From assembly GCA_027486895.1 (NCBI GenBank), contig JAIXOE010000040.1, forward strand, positions 1 through 41,254: 41,254 bases of DNA, in the 5' to 3' direction. The translations under genes and the position numbers were made by a program. How positions within the stretch are numbered: the first letter of the stretch is position 1; each line of letters opens with the position of its first letter. The notes below the pieces were generated by a model. It had not been told where the DNA came from. It worked only from the letters and a program-made list of their open reading frames with translations, and did no database searches. Positions 32,301-40,117 of the stretch are shown in pieces. Source of the DNA: Sphingomonadales bacterium. Its GTDB lineage: Bacteria; Pseudomonadota; Alphaproteobacteria; Sphingomonadales; Sphingomonadaceae.

Positions 32301-33275
32301 CTAACGAACAATATCAGCATACGAAATGCCTATAATCACGATAGCAACGACCGGTAAAAATGCCGCAACCCAATACACTATCAAACCTTTCGGCCAACCA
32401 AATATATCCAGCAGGTGATGGTGCAAATGGTCCCGATCAGCAGACATAGGTGAACGCCCTTGCCGAAGTCGCTTATACGTTAGCCTAAATGAGTCAGCTA
32501 CAGGCACAACAAACAACAACACTAGTTCATCAGCACTGATTGCCCGGAGTGTATGAGTTCCAGGTGTATTGTACACCATGATCGCCAAGAGTCCGATTGC
32601 GGTGGCGATGGCGTAAGCTCCGCCGTCGCCCAAGAATAGTTTGCCCCTCATGTTAAAAACAAACAAAACCATGAGCACAGCTGCAAACAAACCAATCAGT
32701 GGTAACAAAGGGCCGACTGCACGGGTCGCCAATATTGCCATCCAGCCGATGGAAAGCCCTAAAACAAGCCCATTTTTACCGTCCGCCATATTAACTGCGT
32801 TCAGCAGGCCGACGCAGCAGATTACGGTGAAGATGATCGCCAACCACCACGTGCCCAACCCTAGGGTCAGCGGAGGAATGTTGAAATCAAGCACTCTCAC
32901 GTTAAAGGTGGGATCAACTGCGGCTGCTGCGGCAAACACCGCGAACGAAATAAGAAGCCTCAGGCGCGGGGAAAGAGAATGCCGGTCATCACCGAGGCCA
33001 ACTAATGCCATCGCCGATACACAGCCTACCCAAATCAGCAGTGAGCCGAGCCACCGTTCTGACGCAAAAGCGGCAATGCAGACGAGAGCAATCGGAACAA
33101 AAGCACCGAGGAGAACGACGCCTCCCATGAGAGGGGTTGGGGCAGAGTGTTTTTTTCTGCCAACCGGAATATCCATTATATTCAGTGAGCTACAAATTCG
33201 CTGCGCATTGAAACATAGCAATATGGCAACCAGCACAGCGGCGGAAAGCAGAACAATGTAGTAAGTGCCGTACAT
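32301..33275 (-). CDS. Undecaprenyl-phosphate sugar-1-phosphate transferase (WecA/MraY family)
   Basis: A 324-aa inner-membrane enzyme with about ten helices. It starts repeat-unit synthesis by moving a sugar-1-phosphate (often GlcNAc or GalNAc) from UDP-sugar to undecaprenyl phosphate. Motifs: KKHSAPTPLMGG (41-52), GLGDDRHS (93-100), the metal motif NAVNMADGKNGL (159-170), FLGDGGAY (214-221) and the cytoplasmic HIHH-type box RDHLHHHLLD (281-290). All polar catalytic residues are present. It is transcribed leftward, 292 bases before the three-gene module. Which sugar is used cannot be read. Confidence 0.9.
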   Translation of the reverse strand: MYGTYYIVLLSAAVLVAILLCFNAQRICSSLNIMDIPVGRKKHSAPTPLMGGVVLLGAFVPIALVCIAAFASERWLGSLLIWVGCVSAMALVGLGDDRHSLSPRLRLLISFAVFAAAAAVDPTFNVRVLDFNIPPLTLGLGTWWLAIIFTVICCVGLLNAVNMADGKNGLVLGLSIGWMAILATRAVGPLLPLIGLFAAVLMVLFVFNMRGKLFLGDGGAYAIATAIGLLAIMVYNTPGTHTLRAISADELVLLFVVPVADSFRLTYKRLRQGRSPMSADRDHLHHHLLDIFGWPKGLIVYWVAAFLPVVAIVIIGISYADIVR

Positions 33276-33446
33276 GGGTGAGCGTCTGCCTATTAAGCGT
33301 CGATCGATTTAAAGACTGCACGCGCATTATTCTGTAAAATTACAGAGGTCTACATTGTAATTCAATGTTAACGCCATTTGTTAAGCCGCAGTGGCATTTC
33401 GACCAATATTTGGGGCATTTGTCGTCATATAATGACAAAAAGCCGA

Positions 33447-34232
33447 TTAATCTGGTCGCTCTACGCCGCCTTCGGGCATGCGCTGACGTGGCGTTTGTGG
33501 CCCTTGCGCCTCGGGGCGGGGTTCAGGCGATTGTTCAGCGGACGTAACATTCCGCCGTATCGGCGAAACTTCCGGCGGAGGCGCGGGAACATTATTCCTA
33601 TCTGACGCACCGCCGCCTCGCCGGTTGGGCTGGCCATCAGCGCTACCATAATTCTGCCCTCGAACCCGGCCTTGCGACGCATCTGCATTTGGCAACGGAA
33701 CACCACCGGCGCCGCGACCATCACCGCCGCGCCATTGGTCATTGCCGTTACGCCGGCCATCGCGCCTGTCGTCGTCACGATCGCGCATCCAGCCTCTTTG
33801 ACGATCCGGCGACGCTGATCTCTCGGACCTCGCGTTGTCGTTATAACCCCGATCGCGGCCGTTGTAGCGACTGCGGTCCCAATCACGCCCGCGATGCTCG
33901 CGATACCAGTTATGACGCCGTTCGCCCCAATAACGGCGATATTGCTCACGCATAGGATAACGGCGTCCGAAGGTGTCGAACAGAAAGATGCCGTAGCCGG
34001 GGTAGTAATAATTGTCGTACCAACCGCCGCTAAAGCCGATGTTGCTGAACGCCTGCCCATAGTCGCAGTTATAATATGCGTCATAGCCGCCATACGGATC
34101 GCAACCATAAGCATCGTCATAATAGCCGTCGCTGGCAAAGCCGAGGCCAACGTCATACACGCAGCCTGACAAGCTTGCACCTGCGGCAACAAGCAATGCC
34201 GCCTTCAAAAATGACTGTCCCTTGATTGTCAT
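33447..34232 (-). CDS. Low-complexity lipoprotein (Tyr/Gly-rich N-half, Arg/Asp-rich C-half)
   Basis: A protein of about 261 aa. The start at 34232 gives MTIKGQSFLKAALLVAAG and a lipobox SLSGC, so a lipid-anchored outer or inner membrane protein is likely; the frame opens earlier at 34265. The first 80 mature residues are rich in Tyr, Gly and Asp (GYYDDAYGCDPYGGYDAYYN). The rest is rich in Arg, Asp, Asn and Gly (RHNWYREHRGRDWDRSRYNG and many RDRG/DDRRDGRR pieces), ending in Pro-rich repeats. The C-terminal part is very likely disordered. I do not recognise the family; low-complexity lipoproteins of this sort are frequent in sphingomonads. Confidence 0.7.
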   Translation of the reverse strand: MTIKGQSFLKAALLVAAGASLSGCVYDVGLGFASDGYYDDAYGCDPYGGYDAYYNCDYGQAFSNIGFSGGWYDNYYYPGYGIFLFDTFGRRYPMREQYRRYWGERRHNWYREHRGRDWDRSRYNGRDRGYNDNARSERSASPDRQRGWMRDRDDDRRDGRRNGNDQWRGGDGRGAGGVPLPNADASQGRVRGQNYGSADGQPNRRGGGASDRNNVPAPPPEVSPIRRNVTSAEQSPEPRPEAQGPQTPRQRMPEGGVERPD

Positions 34233-34433
34233 GATCCATGCCCCCTGCGAAATTCGTTCGGCCAATGCACTGACATTCGCCCCTCACCGAAGTATCTATG
34301 AAACGGCAGTTGAATTGCACATGAATACAATTGTTTGGCGCCGTTCATATTTGGCGTGCCCATGTCGCGCTTGCACCATATAGGCATCCATGGCAGTAAA
34401 CCTTAATCGCGCAATTAAATAGGATTGAGACCC

Positions 34434-35801
34434 ATGGCCCTTGCCTCTAGCGAAGCTGCGAACCCCCATTGGGTGCCGCGCAAGAAGATTAGCGAGCTTG
34501 CGCATATTCCAGGCGAAAATGGCCCGCCCATCATCGGGACGACATTCCGCGTACTGCGTGACCCGCCGGCTTATGGCGCGCATATGGTCAAAACCTATGG
34601 CAAGGTTTTCCGCACCAATGCCTTTGGCAATCCGACCATCTCGCTGGTCGGCGCCGAGGCGAATGAATTGATGCTGTTTGATCGTGAAAAGCTATTTTCA
34701 AACGAACAGGGTTGGGGACCAGTGCTTAATTTGCTGTTCCCACGCGGCCTCATGTTGATGGATTTCGACCATCACCGCATGGACCGGCGCGCATTGGGTA
34801 TCGCGTTTAAACCTGAACCGATGCGTGCCTATACGCAGGACATGAACCGCATTTTTGCCGAACAGTTGCAGAACTGGCGCGGTGACATGCTCTTTTATCC
34901 AGCTATCAAGCAACTGACGCTTGATGTTGCCGCGAGCAGCTTCTTGGGTATTCCCTTGGGGCCAGAGGCCGACAAGATTAACAAGGCCTTCGTTGATATG
35001 GTGCAGGCATCGGTCGCGCCGATCCGTGCGCCGATTCCCTTTACCTCAATGGGCAAAGGCGTCGCTGGCCGCAAATATCTCATCGACTATTTCGGTCCGC
35101 AAATTGCCGAGCGCCGCCGCAATGAAAACCGGCAGGATATGTTCAGTCAATTCTGCCGGTCAAAGCGCGAAGACGGCGAATATATGTCGGACGGCGAACT
35201 GATTGACCACATGAACTTCCTCATGATGGCGGCGCATGACACCATAACATCGTCGGTCACGTCGATGATCTGGTATCTCGCCAAGCATCCCGAGTGGCAG
35301 CAGAAATTGCGCGAGGAGTGCCTCGCGATCGCGCCAGCCGGTTCGGACATTGCATTTGCTGACCTCGATAAGTTCGAGCTTACCGAATATGCGTTTAAAG
35401 AGTCACTTCGGATGATTTCGCCGGTGCCGTCCATTCCGCGCCGCGCGCTCAAAGACTTCGAATTTATGGGCTATCACATCCCCAAGGGCACGGCGGTCAG
35501 CATCAGCCCATCTTATGTGCACATGATGCCCGAATATTGGGAGAACCCCGAAACGTTCGACCCCATGCGTTTTACGCCCGACAAGGTGAAAGCGCGGCAC
35601 AAATATGCGTGGGTCCCCTTTGGCGGCGGCGCACATATGTGCCTCGGCCTGCATTTTGCTTACATGCAAACAAAGCTGTTCATGCATCACCTGCTGACTT
35701 CAGTTCGCGTAGAAATTGCTGACGGCTATGCGCCCGAATGGCAGCCATGGCCGATACCAAAGCCAAAGGATGGTTTGAAGGTACGCTTCGTTCCGCTTTG
35801 A
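34434..35801 (+). CDS. Cytochrome P450
   Basis: A 455-aa class I bacterial P450. I-helix oxygen-activation motif AAHDTITS (266-273), K-helix ExxR in KESLR (322-326), PERF-region equivalent FDPMRF (375-380) and heme loop FGGGAHMCLG with the cysteine ligand at 403. The ATG at 34434 is preceded by AGGATTGAG, better than the TTG at 34425. The I-helix has AHDT rather than the common G-x-D/E-T. There is no ferredoxin or ferredoxin reductase gene next to it, so redox partners must be encoded elsewhere. The substrate is unknown; a sterol, fatty acid or hydrocarbon hydroxylase is possible. Confidence 0.93.
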   Translation: MALASSEAANPHWVPRKKISELAHIPGENGPPIIGTTFRVLRDPPAYGAHMVKTYGKVFRTNAFGNPTISLVGAEANELMLFDREKLFSNEQGWGPVLNLLFPRGLMLMDFDHHRMDRRALGIAFKPEPMRAYTQDMNRIFAEQLQNWRGDMLFYPAIKQLTLDVAASSFLGIPLGPEADKINKAFVDMVQASVAPIRAPIPFTSMGKGVAGRKYLIDYFGPQIAERRRNENRQDMFSQFCRSKREDGEYMSDGELIDHMNFLMMAAHDTITSSVTSMIWYLAKHPEWQQKLREECLAIAPAGSDIAFADLDKFELTEYAFKESLRMISPVPSIPRRALKDFEFMGYHIPKGTAVSISPSYVHMMPEYWENPETFDPMRFTPDKVKARHKYAWVPFGGGAHMCLGLHFAYMQTKLFMHHLLTSVRVEIADGYAPEWQPWPIPKPKDGLKVRFVPL

Positions 35802-35911
35802 TACTCAGTTGCCATTGTTGAAGTGCACTGCCTTGCGCCGGCTAGCGCGAAGCACGCAACAATTCGTGCATTGCAAGCCCTGCCCGATACCGTAAAGGTC
35901 GCCGGGCTAGC

Positions 35912-36703
35912 ATGGCCTATTCAGAACAGACAGATTGGACCACTGAACCGCGGTGGGATTTGGTCCGGCGCCGGGGCCTTGGCTTGGTCATCGCGCTTTT
36001 GCTCGAGGCCATCATCATTCTTGCGATTCTAAGCTTAAGCATGCGGTCTGGTGGGCCGGCTGCGGGGACGCGCGGTCTGAATACATTTTCCTTGGAGGCT
36101 GAAGCGGACTCGGCATCATCGGCAGACAAGAATGAAACCAAGACGCCGGTGACCAAAGAGCAAAAAAGCAATATTACGCCGCCAATCCCGAAACCATTAT
36201 TGCCGCCAGTAAATCCGGTGAAGGCCCCACCCCCTAGCCCAGACTATATCAAAGTGAGCAAGTCTGATTTTGACGCCATGGACCTGTCAAAATTTCCAGC
36301 CAGCGGCGGAAGCGGATCGGGTGAAAGCAAAGGAAACGGACAGGGCGCAAAGGGCATGATGGGCCCGGGCTTGGGACCCGGCGGCGCACAGCTGTACCCA
36401 GTGGCGTGGCTACGCGAACCCTATGACAGCGAACTCGCGCCCTATCTCGCCGCTGTCAAACATGTCCCACCCGGCGCATCTGCCGACATAGCCTGCCGCA
36501 TGGCCGAACACAACCGCGTCGAAAACTGCCAGATCTTAGGAGAAAACCCCCGCGGCACGGGCCTCGCCAAGGCCCTGCGCCTCGCGGCCTGGCAGTTCCT
36601 CGTCAAACCCCCACGCATCGACAACAAACCGCAACTGGGCGTCTGGGTGCGGATCCATTTTGATTTCGGGGTGCGGTCGGTAGAACCCGCAGCGACGGAA
36701 TAA
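35912..36703 (+). CDS. TonB-like single-pass membrane protein
   Basis: A 263-aa protein. A cytoplasmic head of about 25 residues, one helix (GLGLVIALLLEAIIILAILSL, about 26-46), a Pro/Lys-rich linker (PPIPKPLLPPVNPVKAPPPS, about 96-115), a Gly/Ser-rich stretch (about 140-165) and a C-terminal domain of about 90 residues. This is the layout of TonB energy transducers. The C-terminal part (DIACRMAEHNRVENCQILGE, then KALRLAAWQFLVKPPRIDN) matches TonB-C-like 'VxCxV....V..C.V..E' patterns with two cysteines. No exbB/exbD lies nearby. The SD is weak. A partner role in outer-membrane transport is inferred. Confidence 0.65.
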   Translation: MAYSEQTDWTTEPRWDLVRRRGLGLVIALLLEAIIILAILSLSMRSGGPAAGTRGLNTFSLEAEADSASSADKNETKTPVTKEQKSNITPPIPKPLLPPVNPVKAPPPSPDYIKVSKSDFDAMDLSKFPASGGSGSGESKGNGQGAKGMMGPGLGPGGAQLYPVAWLREPYDSELAPYLAAVKHVPPGASADIACRMAEHNRVENCQILGENPRGTGLAKALRLAAWQFLVKPPRIDNKPQLGVWVRIHFDFGVRSVEPAATE

Positions 36704-36726
36704 GCAAATGTCTCGCAGCCGGCGCC

Positions 36727-38058
36727 TTACGCCGTCTGCTCTAACAACAGCTTAGACGGAATTTTTTTGGCACCGAACACGACACCGAATGCAATCATAA
36801 TCAACATCAGTGGCTGCGCGAAATGAAGCATGCCGTCAAAAAAGGACATCACCAGAAGGCAGTAAAGCATCGCCACAAAAGGTAACACATCGCGATGTTT
36901 GAGAGCAGAAAGATGCGACCTCCACGTTGCGTAGGCAAGTAATGCCAGCGCTGCGACAGTTGCGGGTAAGCCCCAAGTCAAAAGAAACTGCATCACAATA
37001 TTGTGCGGTTGAACATGAATTTGTTCACCGGCAGGTAGGATCCAAAATGATGCAAATGGGCCGGCGCCAAACATAGGTACAGTCTGATAGGCATGCCAAA
37101 GCGCGGACCAGTAAGATGAGCGCCCTCCCGAAATACTCTCGGCGGTTGCCGCGTCTTCGCTGGCGATCAGCATAAATGCGGGGTCATTAAAGGGAATAAG
37201 ACTGGTCGCAAATACCAATGCCGTGACGGCAGAGAGCGCCAACAAAATGACCGATTTCACTTTCACTGGGTGCAGGCGGTATAAAATCAGCATCACCGTC
37301 ATTGCGACGACTATCCCAAGAACCGCATTTCTTGTGCCCGACCATATCGTCATTGCCGCACATAACGTTAGCCACAAATAGGGCAAATATCCTCGGCGGC
37401 CGCGCTCTTCATCCAGCAGCAGCTGCGCCAATAGGAAGCAGAAAATCGCTCCGCAGAATGCTCCAAACAGGCGCACCGAAATAAAGCCTGGGATGATGAA
37501 CTGCCAGACGATTATATTATCAGGCATCGCCGCCAGGGGGGGGTGGTTTAGGAATGCAACCGCCGTCATCCCGCAGAAAATCAGCAGGCCACCGGCGATG
37601 GCTAGAACAAATCCACGAAGCCCTCGGGCGTCAGGGCTTGATACCGAATGATATATGGCAACCGCGAAAATCGGGTGGATTAAAAATATAATATTTTGGG
37701 CAATCGCGAGCGGGGTAACCTTGGAATAAAATGCGCTGCCTACCCAGAAGAATGCCAAAAAGAATAGCGAAACATATCTTACATATCTGGGAAGTTTCTT
37801 CCAAACTTCACCCAAATCCAGCCCGCGCCGCAAGGCGTAAATGATGACGCCAATTTCGGATATGACATATGGCAGACCCAACTGCCGCGCAGCCTCCCAC
37901 GACGGCGAGGCCATGGAGATCGTGTAAGTTCGGAATACAAGGCCGTTCAAAACAAGAAGCACGCTTATTAGCAGGCCAATCGCCAGCAACGGGAGAGGTT
38001 TTGGGTCGCGGCATTTGGCCAACGCAGCCATAGGTTTGTTAGCTATCTCCATGGCCAT
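36727..38058 (-). CDS. O-antigen ligase family membrane protein
   Basis: A 443-aa inner-membrane protein with about eleven helices. The Wzy_C-like segments are AAMTIWSGTRNAVLGIVV (a helix with the conserved SGTR), GGRSSYWSALWHAYQTVPMF followed by GAGPFASF in the large periplasmic loop, and HVQPHNIVMQFLLTWGLPA with the catalytic-type histidine. The arginines in SGTRN and GGRSSYW match O-antigen ligase active-site arginines. It lies outside the main polysaccharide locus, after a TonB-like gene converging on it. It may be the core/O-antigen ligase or a second polymerase. Confidence 0.85.
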   Translation of the reverse strand: MAMEIANKPMAALAKCRDPKPLPLLAIGLLISVLLVLNGLVFRTYTISMASPSWEAARQLGLPYVISEIGVIIYALRRGLDLGEVWKKLPRYVRYVSLFFLAFFWVGSAFYSKVTPLAIAQNIIFLIHPIFAVAIYHSVSSPDARGLRGFVLAIAGGLLIFCGMTAVAFLNHPPLAAMPDNIIVWQFIIPGFISVRLFGAFCGAIFCFLLAQLLLDEERGRRGYLPYLWLTLCAAMTIWSGTRNAVLGIVVAMTVMLILYRLHPVKVKSVILLALSAVTALVFATSLIPFNDPAFMLIASEDAATAESISGGRSSYWSALWHAYQTVPMFGAGPFASFWILPAGEQIHVQPHNIVMQFLLTWGLPATVAALALLAYATWRSHLSALKHRDVLPFVAMLYCLLVMSFFDGMLHFAQPLMLIMIAFGVVFGAKKIPSKLLLEQTA

Positions 38059-38167
38059 ACGCTTACCGCGACATGGTTAGCATATCGTTACCAGTGCCCC
38101 GAACGTGGCTCTTACGCAAAGTTAGGCGGAGGGACCGTCGTCGGTGCCACGCCCCCTCCGATCCGCT

Positions 38168-39997
38168 TTACTTGCGTGAAGCGATCCAGCTGTCGACTTG
38201 CTCCTCGAGCACATCCAACGGGACAGGGCCTGACTTCAGTATGGTGTCGTGAAAACCGCGTACTTCGAATTTCTTGCCCAGCGCCTTTTGCGCCTTGTCC
38301 CGCAGTTCGCTGATTTTCAGGCGGCCGACCATGTATGCCGTCGCCTGGCCTGGGTAGATGATGTAGCGTTCGATGGCCTTCACGATGCCGCCTGTGGCGT
38401 CTGCAGAGTTGTCCTCGACATATTTGATCGCCTGTTCGCGCGTCCAGCGTTTGTGGTGGAGGCCGCTGTCGACCACGAGCCTGATGGCGCGGTGGAGCTC
38501 AAGTTGCAGCCGGCCGAAATCACGCGCTGGGTCTGTGTAGAGGCCCATGTCCTTAGCGAGCTTTTCCGAATAGAGCCCCCAGCCTTCGGAATATGCCGTC
38601 ACGCCACCAAATTTGCGAAACGCCGGCACGTCTTTCAACTCGGTCTGGATCGCCAACTGCAAATGGTGGCCGGGGACACCCTCATGATAGAACAACGCCT
38701 CGACCTCGGTCAGCGGCATATCGGCCATCTTATAGAGGTTGGCGTAATAGGTCCCGGGCCGCGAGCCATCGGGCGCTGGGCGCTGGTAAAACGCCTTGCC
38801 GGCGGACTTTTCGCGGAATGCTTCCACTGGCTTCACAACCAACGGAGCCTTGGGCAGTGTTCCGAACCATTGGGGCAGTAATGGTGTGACGGCGTCCTGC
38901 GCCTTTTGCGTTTCGGACAAATAGAGCGCGCGGCCTTCTTCGGTTTCGGGCGCGTAGAATTTGGGTTCAGTACGCATATAATTGAAGAAAGCCTGAAGGT
39001 CGCCTTTGACACCCATCTTCTTCTGAACGGCCTGCATTTCCTTATGAATGCGCGCGACCTGCGCCAGGCCCAATTCATGGATCTGGTCGGGTGTCATGTT
39101 GGTCGTGGTGTAATTGGCCAGCCGCTCTGCATAATAGCCAGCGCCATCGGGGAAGCGCCAAATGCCGTCGTCGGTGCCGGCGACTTTCTCCTGCGCGGTC
39201 ATTTCGGCGATCAAAGCCTCATAAGCCGGCTTCACCGAAGCGTTGAGCGCTTGCGCCGCATCGGCAATCAGCAGGTCTTTTTCGGTCTGGCTAATCGCAA
39301 GCTTGGCAACCTTGCTCTTAAAATCTTCGTATAAAGGTGCATCGCGGCCGTCGCTAAATGGCGCTCCAGTGATGACGTTGCGCGAATCAGCGATGACGTA
39401 CGGATAGACCCATTTGGGTGGCATGATGCCTTTTGCGGCCCGCGTTTTGGCTTGGCCTACAGCTTCAGTCATGGCGGGACCAATGCCGTAGAGCCGGTTC
39501 ACATAGGCGCGCGCGTCAGACTTGTTATCGATGCGGTGGATGTTGATGAGAAAGGCGGGGATCTGGCTCTGTGCGCCGTTCATCTGATCGAAGACATATC
39601 CATAGTCATTATATTTATACGCGCCCTCGCTGCGCGCGGCGCGCTTTTCGAAGAGGCGGTACGAGAGTTGGTTTTCGCTGCTGAGCTTGGCGGGGTCAAA
39701 ACGCGCCTTCATCTCTTTGAGTGCCGAACGTTCGGCGTCATAATTGCGGGCTTCGGCTGCGTCGGAACCATCGTCCCATTTCCCATAATCGCTGTCCTTG
39801 ATCCCGCGATAGGATTTGGAAAGCGGCGATCGCGCAAGCTGCTGCGCGTCATACTCTTCAAAAAACGCCATGATCGCGGCGTTTTGGTCAACGTCAGCAG
39901 AAACGACCGGCGCGGCAACTGTCTGCGCAATGGCCGGTGTGGCCATATACACCAGCGCCACAGCAACGGCAGAAAGGGCGGTTTGGTTTATGCGCAT
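38168..39997 (-). CDS. Secreted DUF885 hydrolase (putative metallopeptidase)
   Basis: A 609-aa protein with a signal peptide (cleavage near PAIA-QTV). The DUF885 catalytic region is intact: LFYHEGVPGHHLQLAI (435-450) with HExxxxHH (438-445), then GVTAYSEGWGLYSEKLAKDM with the downstream glutamate, then RAIRLVVDSGLHHKRWT and IYPGQATAYMVGRLKI. The architecture fits zinc-peptidase-like proteins of the M3-like gluzincin type. Length is normal. A strong site, AGGAG, lies six bases before the ATG. It is a periplasmic or outer-membrane-associated hydrolase; the substrate is not known. Confidence 0.9.
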   Translation of the reverse strand: MRINQTALSAVAVALVYMATPAIAQTVAAPVVSADVDQNAAIMAFFEEYDAQQLARSPLSKSYRGIKDSDYGKWDDGSDAAEARNYDAERSALKEMKARFDPAKLSSENQLSYRLFEKRAARSEGAYKYNDYGYVFDQMNGAQSQIPAFLINIHRIDNKSDARAYVNRLYGIGPAMTEAVGQAKTRAAKGIMPPKWVYPYVIADSRNVITGAPFSDGRDAPLYEDFKSKVAKLAISQTEKDLLIADAAQALNASVKPAYEALIAEMTAQEKVAGTDDGIWRFPDGAGYYAERLANYTTTNMTPDQIHELGLAQVARIHKEMQAVQKKMGVKGDLQAFFNYMRTEPKFYAPETEEGRALYLSETQKAQDAVTPLLPQWFGTLPKAPLVVKPVEAFREKSAGKAFYQRPAPDGSRPGTYYANLYKMADMPLTEVEALFYHEGVPGHHLQLAIQTELKDVPAFRKFGGVTAYSEGWGLYSEKLAKDMGLYTDPARDFGRLQLELHRAIRLVVDSGLHHKRWTREQAIKYVEDNSADATGGIVKAIERYIIYPGQATAYMVGRLKISELRDKAQKALGKKFEVRGFHDTILKSGPVPLDVLEEQVDSWIASRK

Positions 39998-40117
39998 CGA
40001 AACTCTCCTGATATTGTTTATGGCAACGTCATATCAGGCACATGCGGCAGGGGAAGCTGCGATTTTACAGCTTGTCGAACGGGTAATGGTTTTGGTCGAA
40101 GGGCATCTTCAGAACGC

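Noticed and set aside
33461-34192. A 243-aa open frame overlapping the lipoprotein gene in another frame
   Set aside because: The sequence is Ala/Thr/Met/Ile-rich without motifs, while the other frame gives a proper signal peptide and lipobox.
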